Positions 16,596-25,983 of a stretch of 64,000 bases of DNA are shown piece after piece (the stretch's first letter is position 1; the number at the start of each line of letters is the position of its first letter). This DNA comes from WHSW01 sp963722175 (GTDB lineage: Bacteria > Actinomycetota > Thermoleophilia > Solirubrobacterales > 70-9), in contig CAVRKA010000001.1 of NCBI GenBank assembly GCA_963722175.1, positions 262,020-326,019 on the forward strand, written 5' to 3'. Under the pieces are notes generated by a model. That model was not told the origin of the DNA. It saw only the letters and a list, made by a program, of their open reading frames with translations, and ran no database searches. Made by a program: the position numbers and the translations under genes.

Positions 16596-18634
16596 TCGAC
16601 CCGTTCGAGCGCGGCGAGCGCTCGCCCCTGACCAGCCGCTGGCTCGGCGTGCCGTTGCTGTTCGCGGTCGCTTACTCCGCGGTCGGTTTCTCGCTCTACT
16701 TCGCCCTCGGCCTGGTCGCCGAGCGCGGACTCGGGCTGACCCCGCTGATCTTCCTCGGCGTCGGCGTCGTGTTCATCCTCAACACGCTCACCTACGTCGA
16801 GGGCGAGGCGATGGTCCCCGAGCGGGGCGGCTCGGCGACGTTCGCCCGCCACGCCTTCAACAACGAGCTGATCAGCTTCATCGCCGGCTGGGCGATCCTG
16901 ATCGATTACGTGATCGTGATCGCGCTTGCGGCCCTTTCGGTGCCGCACTACCTGACCCCGATCTGGTCCGGATTCAGCGACACGGCGCCGGAGATCATTA
17001 CCGGGACGCTGGTCGTCGCGCTGACCGCGTTCCTGACCATCACCGGCGTCACCGGCGCGGGCCGGGCGCGGCTGCTGGGCACGATCGCGATCGCCGGCGT
17101 CGGCCTGCTGCTCGCGGTGATCGCGGTCGGCCTGGTCACCTCGTTCGACCTCGACGTCCTGACCACGGAGCTCAACCCGTTCGACTCGACCGGCAATCCG
17201 AGCGGCGCCGATCTCATCTACGCGGGCGTGATCGCGACCGTCGCCTTCGCCGGGATCGAGGCGGCCGCCACCCTCGCTCCCGACATCCGGACCGCTCCCG
17301 TCGACCTGCGCAAGCTGGTGGTCGCCGCGGCGACTCTGGTGCCGCTGGTCTACGTCGGGGTCTCGGTCGTCGCGTTGATGGCGGTCCCGGTCGTGCCGAC
17401 CGCCGACGGCGCGGAGACTGCGCTCGGGACCACCTACCTGGAGAACCCGGTGCTCGGGGTCGTCGAGGCGTTCGAGCCCACCTGGCTTTCGGAGCTGATG
17501 CAGGTGGCCGTGGTGCTGGTCGTCCCGGCGGCGCTGATCTGGGCGGCGAACACGGCGATGCTCGGCCTCTCGCGGCATGTCTACACACTGGCCACCAACC
17601 GCCAGATCCCGAGCTGGCTCGGCAAGCTCAACCGGCGCTGGCAGACGCCACACGTGGCGATCCTCGCCGCGGCGGTGTTTGCCGTCGGGCTGGTCGCCTC
17701 GGCGGACGTGGCGCTGCTCGGAGGCCTGTTCGCGTTCGGGGCGACGATCGCGTTCACGATCGCCCATCTCTCGATCATCCGCCTGCGGATCACCGAGCCG
17801 GACCGGCCGCGGCCGTTCCGGATCCCGTTCGACATCACCTTCATGGGCGCGCGGGTACCGCTGCCGACGCTGGTCGCGGCCGTGCTCACCGCGCTCGCCT
17901 GGGTCAGCGTGATCGTCTACCACGACAGCGCGCGCTGGGTCGGCACCGCTTGGATGGCGTTCGGGCTCGTCGCCTACGTGATCTATCGCAAGGGCGTCGA
18001 GGGGATGACGCTCTCGGAGCGGGTCGAGGTCCCGGCCGCGGCGCTGGTCAAGGACGTCGCGAGCGCCGAGTACGGCGACATCCTGGTCCCCGTTTTCGGG
18101 ACCAAGCTGGACGACGACATCGTCGGCACCGCCGGACGGCTCGCCCTCGCCGCCGATCGGTCCGGCGGCATGGCCCCGCGACTCGAGGTGGTCTACGTGA
18201 TCGATCTGCCGCTGACGGTGCCGCTGGACTCCCCGCCGCCGCGCGAGCGGGCCGAGGTGGCGAACGGGGCGCTCGAGCGCGCCAAGGAGGTCGGGGAGGA
18301 ATATGAGACCGTCGAGGTCCACCCGTCGGTCGTCCGCGCCCGTTCGGTCGGAGCCGGGATCGTGGAGGCCGCGCGCGCCCGCGACGTCGAGATGATCGTC
18401 ATGGGCGCCGAGCCGCCGACCCGGATCCGCGGCGGGGCGATCCTCGGCGGTGTGGGCGGCTCGCGGCCGGCGGAGATCGGGCCGGTGACCGAGTACGTGT
18501 TGCGCCGCGCCCCGTGCCGGGTATTGATCACCGCGCCGGCCACCGACGGCGCGCGGCGGGTGACGGCCGGCTCGGCCGAGACCGCCCCAGAGGAGGCGAT
18601 CGGCCGCGAGGGCGCGTTGCCGGTGGCTGAATAG
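16592..18634 (+). CDS. APC-superfamily permease with C-terminal universal-stress domain (2)
   Basis: The 680-residue protein is paralogous in layout to the permease at 14491. About 12 hydrophobic segments (AVAYSAVGFSLYFALGLVAE, then VPERGGSATFARHAFNN) precede a cytosolic UspA-like domain from about residue 485 with AEYGDILVPVFGTKLDD and VEMIVMGAEPPTRIRGGAIL. The Usp domain keeps the glycine-rich nucleotide-loop spacing better than the first copy. Its tail is Ala/Glu-rich. It is translationally coupled to the small membrane protein. The role is inferred together with the RCK genes: cation or amino-acid uptake. Confidence 0.85.
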   Translation: MIDPFERGERSPLTSRWLGVPLLFAVAYSAVGFSLYFALGLVAERGLGLTPLIFLGVGVVFILNTLTYVEGEAMVPERGGSATFARHAFNNELISFIAGWAILIDYVIVIALAALSVPHYLTPIWSGFSDTAPEIITGTLVVALTAFLTITGVTGAGRARLLGTIAIAGVGLLLAVIAVGLVTSFDLDVLTTELNPFDSTGNPSGADLIYAGVIATVAFAGIEAAATLAPDIRTAPVDLRKLVVAAATLVPLVYVGVSVVALMAVPVVPTADGAETALGTTYLENPVLGVVEAFEPTWLSELMQVAVVLVVPAALIWAANTAMLGLSRHVYTLATNRQIPSWLGKLNRRWQTPHVAILAAAVFAVGLVASADVALLGGLFAFGATIAFTIAHLSIIRLRITEPDRPRPFRIPFDITFMGARVPLPTLVAAVLTALAWVSVIVYHDSARWVGTAWMAFGLVAYVIYRKGVEGMTLSERVEVPAAALVKDVASAEYGDILVPVFGTKLDDDIVGTAGRLALAADRSGGMAPRLEVVYVIDLPLTVPLDSPPPRERAEVANGALERAKEVGEEYETVEVHPSVVRARSVGAGIVEAARARDVEMIVMGAEPPTRIRGGAILGGVGGSRPAEIGPVTEYVLRRAPCRVLITAPATDGARRVTAGSAETAPEEAIGREGALPVAE

Positions 18635-18663
18635 GGACTCCGAGCCCGTCTAAGATCCGCCCC

Positions 18664-19140
18664 ATGTTCGTCGTCATCGTTGGTTGCGGCCGGGTCGGAT
18701 CATCGGTCGCCCGCAGCATGCTCTCGGAGGGCCACGAGGTCTCCTGCCTCGACGAGGACCCCGAGTCGCATGCCCGGCTGGAGATCGGCCTCGATAAGCC
18801 CTGGGAGGACATGGGCGGGCACTTCACGGTCGGGACGGCGCTCGAGATCGAGGCGCTGGCCGCCGCCGGGATCGAGCGCGCCGACGTCTTCCTCGCTGCG
18901 ACCAACGGCGACAACACGAACATCGTCATCGCCCAGATCGCCAAGCGGCGCTTCAGCGTCCCCAAGGTGATCGCCCGCATCCTCGACCCCTACCGGGCGA
19001 AGTGGTACGCGGACCAGGGCCTGGACACGATCTGCCCGACCCGGGTGGCGATCGAGATGCTCGAGGAGGAGATCCGCCAGGCCGCCGAGCGGACCGCCGC
19101 GCCGGCCGGGGCGGTCGATCACGAGGACGCCGACATCTAG
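18664..19140 (+). CDS. TrkA-N (RCK) NAD-binding protein, CeoB-like
   Basis: This 158-residue protein is a single RCK_N Rossmann domain (FVVIVGCGRVGSSVARSML, then EDPESHARLE) without the RCK_C half. TrkA-type proteins gate K+ transporters in response to NAD(H) or nucleotides. Paired TrkA-like genes (ceoB/ceoC) are an actinobacterial trait, and in mycobacteria they adjoin an APC-type membrane gene, much as here. The spacing to the next RCK gene is 3 bp. Confidence 0.88.
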   Translation: MFVVIVGCGRVGSSVARSMLSEGHEVSCLDEDPESHARLEIGLDKPWEDMGGHFTVGTALEIEALAAAGIERADVFLAATNGDNTNIVIAQIAKRRFSVPKVIARILDPYRAKWYADQGLDTICPTRVAIEMLEEEIRQAAERTAAPAGAVDHEDADI

Positions 19141-19143
19141 GCG

Positions 19144-19842
19144 ATGCCCCACCGCAAGTACATCATCATCGTCGGGGCCGGCAAGGTCGGCTGGAACCTG
19201 GCCCGCGAGCTGATCGAGAAGGGCAGCGAGGTGACCCTGATCGAGGCCAACCGCGACCGCTACCTGACGGTCGAGCAGGAGCTCGAGCACAACGTCCAGT
19301 ACGGCGATGCGTCGGAGCTCTGGGTACTGGAGCGGGCCGGGATCTCGCGTGCCGACATGGTCATCGCGGTCACCGGCGACGACGAGGACAACATCCTGAT
19401 CTGCCAGGTGGCGAAGGAGAAGTACCTGGTCGACCGGATCATCGCCCGGGTCAACAACCCGCGCAACCGCGAGCACTTCGAGCTGCTCGGGATCAAGCCG
19501 CTGGTCTCGGCGACCGACCTGATCCTGCGCCTGATCGAGCACGAGGTCCCCGAGTACGGGCTCGTCCACCTGCTCGACCTGCCCGAGCAGCGGCTCGAGA
19601 TCATCGAGATGGAGCTGCCGGCGGACTCGCGCGCCGCCGGGGTCCGGGTCGGTGACCTGGCGATGCCGGAGGGCAGCCTGCTGATCTCGGTCCTTCGCGA
19701 CGACAGCGGCTTCGTGCCGAACTCCGAGACCGTGCTGCAGGCGGGCGACGAGATCCTCGCGGTGCTCGACCCGCGGATGGAGGAGGACCTGACCGCGTAC
19801 TTCGGGCCGGACGGGGGTTCCGGAGACCGGCCGAGCGCATGA
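19144..19842 (+). CDS. TrkA (RCK_N plus RCK_C) regulator, CeoC-like
   Basis: The 232-residue protein has RCK_N (YIIIVGAGKVGWNLARELIE, then VTGDDEDNILICQVAKEKY) and RCK_C from about residue 145 (EMELPADSRAAGVRVGDLAM, then VLQAGDEILAVLDP). RCK_C domains bind ligands such as c-di-AMP in several bacteria. Together with the shorter partner it would form the cytosolic gating ring of a K+ system, most simply one of the two APC-Usp permeases upstream. The stop overlaps the reductase start by 4 bp. Confidence 0.9.
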   Translation: MPHRKYIIIVGAGKVGWNLARELIEKGSEVTLIEANRDRYLTVEQELEHNVQYGDASELWVLERAGISRADMVIAVTGDDEDNILICQVAKEKYLVDRIIARVNNPRNREHFELLGIKPLVSATDLILRLIEHEVPEYGLVHLLDLPEQRLEIIEMELPADSRAAGVRVGDLAMPEGSLLISVLRDDSGFVPNSETVLQAGDEILAVLDPRMEEDLTAYFGPDGGSGDRPSA

Positions 19843-21074
19843 GCGCTCGGGCGATTGATTTTCTGATCGTCGGCGGCGGGCTGGCGGGCGCCTACTGCGC
19901 CTCGGAGCTCCGCAAGCAGGGGGCGGACGGTTCGATCCTGCTCGCCGCGCGCGAGCCCGAGCCGCCGTACGAGCGCCCGCCGCTCTCGAAGGAGTACCTG
20001 CGCGGCGAGGCGTCGCGCGCGGACGCCTACGTGAACCCGGTCGAGTGGTATGGGGAGAACGGGGTCGAGCTGGCGACGCGGACGAACGTGATGTCGCTCG
20101 ACCCCGAGGCGCGGACGGCGAAGCTCCAGGGTGGGGAGGAGGTCGAGTTCGGCAAGGCGCTGCTGGCGACGGGGGCGAACGTCAACATCCTGCGGGTCGA
20201 GGGGGCGGAGCTGGAGGGAATCCACTACCTGCGGGCGTTCGGGAACTCCGACGCGATCCGCGAGGAGGCCAAGGAGGCGGGCCGGGTGGTGATGATCGGC
20301 GGCAGCTACATCGGCTGCGAGGTGGCGGCGTCGCTGCGGGCGCTCGGCGTCGAGGTCAGCATCGTGATGCTGGAGGACGTCGCGCTGTCACGAACCTTCG
20401 GCGAGGAGGCGGGGCGCTACTTCCACGACAAGCTCGTCGAGCACGGCATCGAGATCTTCGGCGGCGAGTCGCTCGAGGCGTTCGAGGGCGACGGGCGCGT
20501 CAGCGCGATCGTGACGGCCAGCGGCCGGACCGTCGAGGGCGGGATGGCCGTCGTCGGTGCGGGGGTGAAGCCCGACACGATGCTGGCCGAGAGGGCGGGG
20601 CTCGAGGTCCACGACGGGATCGTCTGCGACGCGAAGCTGGAGAGCTCGGCGCCGGGGATCTTCGCGGCCGGCGACGTCTGCTCCTACGACAGCGTCGTCC
20701 ACGGCCGGCGGCTGCGGGTCGAGCACTGGGACGTCGCGTTGCAGCAGGGCCGCCACGCCGCGAAGGCGATGCTCGGCTCCGAGGAGCCCTACCGGGAGAT
20801 CCCTTACTTCTTCAGCGACCTCGCCGACTGGGCCTCGCTCGAGTACGTCGGGCCGGCGTACGAGTGGGACGAGGTGGTCTGGCGCGGCGATCGGGGCAGC
20901 GACGAGTTCAGCGTCTGGTACCTCGACGGCGGCGTCGTCAAGGGCGCCCTCGCGGTCGGACGCTCCGAGGACCTGGTCCACGCGCGGACACTGATCGAGA
21001 CCGGGGCGGACGTCTCGGGCTCCAAGGACGCGCTCGCCGACCCGGATTCAGAGCTCGAATCCATCGGGCAGTAG
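19839..21074 (+). CDS. FAD/NAD(P)H-dependent ferredoxin reductase-type flavoprotein
   Basis: The 411-residue protein has two Rossmann motifs: FAD (FLIVGGGLAGAYCASEL) and NAD(P) (VVMIGGSYIGCEVAASLRAL). It also has GIFAAGDVCSYDS and a C-terminal reductase dimerisation domain. It matches the rhodocoxin/putidaredoxin reductase or AIF-like class that passes electrons from NAD(P)H to ferredoxin. No ferredoxin or oxygenase is adjacent, so the partner is unknown. It is the last gene of the permease/RCK operon (ATGA overlap). Confidence 0.88.
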   Translation: MSARAIDFLIVGGGLAGAYCASELRKQGADGSILLAAREPEPPYERPPLSKEYLRGEASRADAYVNPVEWYGENGVELATRTNVMSLDPEARTAKLQGGEEVEFGKALLATGANVNILRVEGAELEGIHYLRAFGNSDAIREEAKEAGRVVMIGGSYIGCEVAASLRALGVEVSIVMLEDVALSRTFGEEAGRYFHDKLVEHGIEIFGGESLEAFEGDGRVSAIVTASGRTVEGGMAVVGAGVKPDTMLAERAGLEVHDGIVCDAKLESSAPGIFAAGDVCSYDSVVHGRRLRVEHWDVALQQGRHAAKAMLGSEEPYREIPYFFSDLADWASLEYVGPAYEWDEVVWRGDRGSDEFSVWYLDGGVVKGALAVGRSEDLVHARTLIETGADVSGSKDALADPDSELESIGQ

Positions 21075-21116
21075 CGCTGGGCAGAGGCCGCTCGCTACGC
21101 TGCGCGAGCGTTCCGT

Positions 21117-21188
21117 TGGGGATTGGTGTAATCGGCAGCACGCTGGTTTCTGGTACCAGTAGTCGAGGTTCGAGTCCTCGATCCCCAG
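21117..21188 (+). tRNA. tRNA-Gln (CTG anticodon)
   Basis: A 72-nt cloverleaf. The acceptor TGGGGAT pairs with ATCCCCA and is followed by discriminator G. The anticodon stem CTGGT/ACCAG encloses loop TTCTGGT (anticodon CTG, Gln), and the T-arm contains GAGGTTCGAGTCCTC. CCA is not encoded. Confidence 0.96.
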
Positions 21189-21391
21189 TGTCTTGGGTTC
21201 GAGAAATCGAGCCGATTCTGTCCACGTCGCCCGGCCGCAGGCCGCCGAACCGATGCGGTTTCCGTTCAGGCGCCGGGCGTAGGTCGCAGCGGTTCGCGCT
21301 CCGAGGTTCGGCCGCCGCGTGATGAAAACCCCTGCCCAGGGGTACTAAGCCTGCAGGTGCCGACCAACCCCTTTGTTACTTTGAGCACGCT
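21189..21391 (+). other. Gene-free stretch after tRNA-Gln with one hairpin
   Basis: No coding potential is evident. A 16-bp palindromic hairpin ACCCCTG-CC-CAGGGGT lies at 21328-21343, 49 bp before the next gene. It could be tRNA 3' processing or terminator structure, or an operator. The rest shows nothing recognisable. Confidence 0.4.
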
Positions 21392-22150
21392 ATGGACGTT
21401 TACCAGCGCAGGCGCCTGGTCGCGCTGAGCGTCATCGCGGGGATCTTCATCCTCTTCGTGCTCTTGATCCGGAGCTGCGGGGGAGATGACGAGGAGCCGG
21501 CGCCGCTTGCCGCTGGGGCGAGCGGTGCCAGCGGCGTCGCCGGTGTCGCCTCGCTCCCGCAGCCCGACTACATCGCCCAGGCCGACCCGATCTGCCTCGA
21601 GGCGAACACCTCGGTCGCGAACGTCGACGAGAGCGATGCCGTGCAGGCCGACAACGACAAGGCGCAGATCGTCGGCAGTGAGCTGCAGCAGCTGCAGACG
21701 CTCCCGCCGCCCGAGGACGGAACCGATGACCTCGACAAGTTCTTCTCGGCGCTCGAGAAGCAGTCGCTCGCCTACCAGGACCGCGCGACGGCCGCCGAGC
21801 GCGGCGACGACGCCTCGGTCGCGGAGCTGAACGAGACGATCGACAAGACGACCACCGATGCCGCCGACGCGGCCGACGCGTTCGGGTTCAAGGTCTGCGG
21901 CGACCTCTCGAAGGTCGGCGAGGCCGATACCGGCGGCGGTGGAGGCGGCGGCGACAGCACCGACACCGCGCCCACCGACACCGGCGGCACCGAGACCCCG
22001 GTGACGCCGGTCACCCCGACCACGACGACCCCGGTGCCGGTCGCGCCGCCGACCGACGAGGGCGGGACCCCCACCCCGACTCCGACGCCCACGCCGACCC
22101 CGGCGCCGACCGACGGCGGCGACGACTCCTCCGGCGGCGTCAGCCCGTAG
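21392..22150 (+). CDS. Membrane-anchored protein with Pro/Thr-rich tail
   Basis: This 252-residue protein has one N-terminal membrane helix (LVALSVIAGIFILFVLLI) followed by CGGDDEE, so it is probably anchored facing outward. The central part (about 60-170) is helical with two Cys (ADPICLEAN and FGFKVCG) likely forming a disulfide. The last 80 residues are Gly/Thr/Pro low complexity, including a run of PT repeats, typical of cell-wall-spanning stalks. No family is assigned. It is monocistronic and convergent with the ABC exporter pair. Confidence 0.8.
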   Translation: MDVYQRRRLVALSVIAGIFILFVLLIRSCGGDDEEPAPLAAGASGASGVAGVASLPQPDYIAQADPICLEANTSVANVDESDAVQADNDKAQIVGSELQQLQTLPPPEDGTDDLDKFFSALEKQSLAYQDRATAAERGDDASVAELNETIDKTTTDAADAADAFGFKVCGDLSKVGEADTGGGGGGGDSTDTAPTDTGGTETPVTPVTPTTTTPVPVAPPTDEGGTPTPTPTPTPTPAPTDGGDDSSGGVSP

Positions 22151-22252
22151 CCCGAGCGGCGAGAGCCGTCGCCAGGCGGCGTCATCGGTCGCTCGCGTGC
22201 GAAGCACGCGTCGCTCCCTGCTTCCTGGCCTGACTCGGCTCTCGCCGCTCGA

Positions 22253-24169
22253 CTACGCCGCCGCGGCCGACTCCGCCCAGCTTCCGTAGAGCTCCGCGTA
22301 GCGCCCGCCGGCCTCGATCAGCTCCTCGTGGGTGCCGGACTCGGCGATCCGGCCGCGCTCGAGGACGACGATCCGGCCGGCCCGCCTGATCGTCGACAGC
22401 CGGTGGGCGATCACGATCGCCGTCCGCCCGGCGAGCAGGCGCTCGAGGCCGTGCTCGATCACCCGCTCGGTCCGCACGTCGACGTTCGAGGTCGCCTCGT
22501 CGAGGATCAGGATCCGCGGCTCGGCGAGCAGCGCCCGCGCGAAGGCGACCAGCTGGCGCTGCCCGGCCGACAGGTGCGCGCCGCGCTCCCCGACCTCGGT
22601 GTCGAACCCCTCCCGGAGCCGCTCGATGAACTCGACCGCGCCGACCGCGCGCGCGGCCGCGACGATCTCGTCGTCGTCCGCGTCGGGGCGGCCGAAGGCG
22701 ATGTTCTCGCGCACCGTGCCCGAGAAGAGGAAGCCCTCCTGCGGCACGATCCCCAGCTGGCGACGGACGCTCGAGGCGCGCAGCTCGCGCAGGTCGTGGC
22801 CGTCGACCAGCACCCGGCCGCGCTGCGGGTCGTAGAAGCGCGCGACGAGCTTCGCCAGGGTCGACTTCCCGGCGCCGGTCTCGCCGACCAGGGCAACCGT
22901 CTGGCCGGCCGGCACGTGCAGGCCGATCCCCTCCAACGCCCACCCGGGCTCCTCGTCGAGCTCGCTCGCCACGGCATCGCCCCCGCGTGCGTAGGAGAAC
23001 CAGACGTCGTCGAGCTCGACCTCGCCTCGCAGCTGACCCGCCTCGATCGCATCGGGGGCGTCGACCATGTCCGGCTCGGTGTCGAGCAGGTCGAAGATCT
23101 TGTCGAGCGCCGCCATTCCCTGCTGGTAGGTCGTGTAGAGCTGCGAGATCTGCTGGATCGGGTCGAAGAACTGCGCCAGGTAGCCGATGAACGCGACCAC
23201 GACCCCGATCTCGATCGCCCCGTCGATCGCCTGGCTGCCGCCGTAGAGGATGATCGCCGCCGTCCCGATCGCCGAGAGCAGCTCGACCGCCGGGAAATAG
23301 GCCGCGTTGAGTTGCACCGTCCGCAGGTTGACTTCGCGGTTGGCCTCGTTGAGCTCCGTCATCCGGGCGACGTGGCGGTCCTCGCGCCCGAACGTCCGCA
23401 CGACCCGGATCCCCGACAGCGTCTCCTGCAGGTACGCGGTGATGTCGGCGATCTTCTCCCGCGTCATCCGGTACGCCCCGGCCGAGGCGATCCGGAAGAC
23501 GAGGCTGGCGACGAGCAGGATCGGGAAGGTCAGAAAGGTGACCAGGGCCAGCTGCACGTCGAGCGCCAGCAGGATCCCGACCACCCCGATCAGGGTCAGG
23601 GTGCTCGAGAACAACGTCACCACCCCGTCGGTGACCAGCGAGTCGAGCGCCTGGACGTCATTCGTCATCCGCGAGATCAGCACCCCCGGCTTGCGCCGGG
23701 TGAAGAAGCCGATCGACATCTTCTGGATGTGGACGTAGATGCGCTCGCGCAGGTCCTGAAGCGCGCGCTGGCCCACCCAGCCGACCAGATAGGTCTGGGC
23801 GTAGCTGGCGGCCCAGTAGATCGCCACCGAGGCGATGAAGACCAGGACGATCACGGTCAGCGCCGACTCGTCGCCCGCCCTGATTCCGCTGTCGATCGCC
23901 CTCCCGGCCAGATACGGAGGCGCCAGCGCCGCCGCGGTCGCGATCAACAGGGCGACGCCCATCAGCAGCACCTGCACCCGGTACGGCCGCAGCAGCCCGA
24001 GCAGCCAGCGCACCTTGCGCGCCCGCTCGTCCTCGCCGCGCACCAGCCGCCAGATGTCGCGCAGCATCAGGACCGTGCCGGCGAGCCGACCGGGCTGGTT
24101 GGCCTGGTCCTCGGTCTCCTCGGCGACGTCGGAGCCCTGGGTCTCGGGATCTCGCTTCGCCTCGCTCAC
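22253..24169 (-). CDS. ABC exporter half-transporter (canonical ATPase site)
   Basis: The 638-residue type IV ABC exporter half has six membrane helices followed by a nucleotide-binding domain. Walker A is VGETGAGKSTLAKLVARFYD, the signature is LSAGQRQLVAFARALL, Walker B is ILILDEATSNVD, and the H-loop is AHRLSTI. The catalytic Glu after Walker B is present. It overlaps the upstream half-transporter by 4 bp, so the two are made together and very probably form a heterodimer. Substrate (lipid, drug or peptide) is unknown. Confidence 0.93.
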   Translation of the reverse strand: MSEAKRDPETQGSDVAEETEDQANQPGRLAGTVLMLRDIWRLVRGEDERARKVRWLLGLLRPYRVQVLLMGVALLIATAAALAPPYLAGRAIDSGIRAGDESALTVIVLVFIASVAIYWAASYAQTYLVGWVGQRALQDLRERIYVHIQKMSIGFFTRRKPGVLISRMTNDVQALDSLVTDGVVTLFSSTLTLIGVVGILLALDVQLALVTFLTFPILLVASLVFRIASAGAYRMTREKIADITAYLQETLSGIRVVRTFGREDRHVARMTELNEANREVNLRTVQLNAAYFPAVELLSAIGTAAIILYGGSQAIDGAIEIGVVVAFIGYLAQFFDPIQQISQLYTTYQQGMAALDKIFDLLDTEPDMVDAPDAIEAGQLRGEVELDDVWFSYARGGDAVASELDEEPGWALEGIGLHVPAGQTVALVGETGAGKSTLAKLVARFYDPQRGRVLVDGHDLRELRASSVRRQLGIVPQEGFLFSGTVRENIAFGRPDADDDEIVAAARAVGAVEFIERLREGFDTEVGERGAHLSAGQRQLVAFARALLAEPRILILDEATSNVDVRTERVIEHGLERLLAGRTAIVIAHRLSTIRRAGRIVVLERGRIAESGTHEELIEAGGRYAELYGSWAESAAAA

Positions 24170-25935
24170 AGTCTCACCAGCTCCTCGCGCTCCTCGAGGT
24201 CGCGCTGCAGGAAGACCACGTCCTCGCAGCCGAACTCGGCGATCTCCGCGTACAACGGGCAGCGCTCGAGGAGCTCCTCGTGGGTGCCGCGGTCCACGAT
24301 CCGACCCGCGTCCATGACCACGATCTCGTCGGCGAGCGAGATCGTCGACAGCCGATGAGCGACGACGAACGTCGTCCGTCCCGCCATCGCCTCGCGCAGG
24401 CCCCGCTTGATCTCCTCCTCGGTCGTCGCGTCCACCGAGGAGGTCGCGTCGTCGAGGATCAGGATCCGCGGCTCGGCGATCAGCGCCCGGGCGATCGCGA
24501 TCCGCTGCCGCTGGCCGCCGGAGAGGGTGAGGCCGCGTTCGCCGACCATCGTCTCGTAGCCGTCGGGCAGGCGGGTGACGAAATCGTGGGCCTGCGCGCG
24601 ACGGGCCGCGAGCTCGATCTGCTCGCGGCTCGCATCGGGCCGCCCGTAGGAGATGTTGTCGGCGACCGTGGCCGAGAACAGGAACGGGTCATCGGCGACG
24701 AACGCGATCTGCCGCCGCAGCGACCCGACCTCGACCGAGCGCAGGTCGGCGCCGTCGACCAGCACCTCGCCGTCGGTGGGGTCGTAGAGGCGAGCGATCA
24801 GCGCCACCAGGCTCGTCTTCCCCGACCCGGTCGGACCGACGAGGGCGATCGTGCTGCCGGCCGCGACCGCGAGGTCGATCTCCGAAAGCGAGGCGCGGGC
24901 GCCGTCATAGCGCAGGCCGACGTTGCGGAACTCGACCGCGCCCGGGCCCGGTGGCAGCCCTGGCGCCTCCGGGGGGCTGGTGATCCGCGGCTCGCGGTCG
25001 ATGATCTCGAACAGCCGGTTGCCGGAGGCGACCGCCCGCTGGGCCATCCCGAGCGACATCCCGAGCATCCGCATCGGCCCCATCAGCAGGGTCAGATACG
25101 TGAAGAAGGCGGTGAACTCGCCCAGGGTCATGTCGCCCTCGATCACCTCGCGGCCGCCGACCCAGAGCACGACGGCGAGGCCCAGGCTGGGGATGAACCC
25201 GAGCATCGGCGAGTAGAAGGCGCGCAGGCGGGTCGAGTAGACGTTCTGGTCGAAGACGCGGGTGACCGAGCGCTGGAAGCGGCGCAGCATGTGCTCCTCG
25301 CGCGCGAACGCCTTTACGACTCGGATCCCCGAGACGCTCTCCTCCGCCTCCGCGGTCAGCTCGGCGATCCGCTGCTGGACCTCCTGGACCGCCGGCCGCG
25401 AGAGCAGGCTGAAGCGCGCCGCCGCGAGGATCACGAACGGCACCGGGATCAGCGCCAGCGCCGCCAGGGCCGGGTTGAGCACGAACATGACGATGCTGGC
25501 GAGCGTGATCGTGAGCGCGTTCTGAGTCAGGAAGATCAGCCCGTAGCCGAGGAAGAAGCGGATCGCCTGCAGGTCGACCGTCGCCCGCGACATCAGCTGG
25601 CCGGTCTGCTGGCCGTCGAAGAACCCGAGCTCGAGGGCCTGGAGGTGCTGGTACACGCGCTCGCGCAGGTCGAATTCGACCGCCAGCGAGACGTTGCCGG
25701 CGATCAGGCGCCGCACGACGGTCAGCCCGAGCCGCAGGAGCCCGGCGCCGACGAGGGCCGCCGCCAGCGGCAGCAGCACGTCCCGGTCGCCCTCGTCGAT
25801 CGCGTCGACGGCGCCCCCGATCAGCAGCGGGATGACGACCGTCATCACCATCGCCGCCCAGGCGAAGACCAGCGACCAGATCACCGTCCGCCGGTATGGG
25901 CGCAGAAACCCGAGCAAACGACGGAAAGTGGCCAT
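24166..25935 (-). CDS. ABC exporter half-transporter (degenerate catalytic Glu)
   Basis: The 589-residue protein has six membrane helices plus an NBD. Walker A is GPTGSGKTSLVALIARLYDP and the signature is LSGGQRQRIAIARALI. Walker B reads ILILDDATSSVD, with Asp replacing the catalytic Glu, as in the degenerate-site subunit of TM287/288-type heterodimers. The ATG at 25935 (MATFRRLLGFLRPYRR) is chosen because everything upstream in this frame is antisense to the next genes. It is first of the two-gene operon. Confidence 0.93.
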   Translation of the reverse strand: MATFRRLLGFLRPYRRTVIWSLVFAWAAMVMTVVIPLLIGGAVDAIDEGDRDVLLPLAAALVGAGLLRLGLTVVRRLIAGNVSLAVEFDLRERVYQHLQALELGFFDGQQTGQLMSRATVDLQAIRFFLGYGLIFLTQNALTITLASIVMFVLNPALAALALIPVPFVILAAARFSLLSRPAVQEVQQRIAELTAEAEESVSGIRVVKAFAREEHMLRRFQRSVTRVFDQNVYSTRLRAFYSPMLGFIPSLGLAVVLWVGGREVIEGDMTLGEFTAFFTYLTLLMGPMRMLGMSLGMAQRAVASGNRLFEIIDREPRITSPPEAPGLPPGPGAVEFRNVGLRYDGARASLSEIDLAVAAGSTIALVGPTGSGKTSLVALIARLYDPTDGEVLVDGADLRSVEVGSLRRQIAFVADDPFLFSATVADNISYGRPDASREQIELAARRAQAHDFVTRLPDGYETMVGERGLTLSGGQRQRIAIARALIAEPRILILDDATSSVDATTEEEIKRGLREAMAGRTTFVVAHRLSTISLADEIVVMDAGRIVDRGTHEELLERCPLYAEIAEFGCEDVVFLQRDLEEREELVRL

Positions 25936-25983
25936 CGACCTGACTATACAAAGTGAAGTAACGGGCGGCGCAATACTTGTCGT

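Noticed and set aside
24280..25956. 558-codon plus-strand frame
   Set aside because: Shadow of the ABC half-transporter on the other strand.
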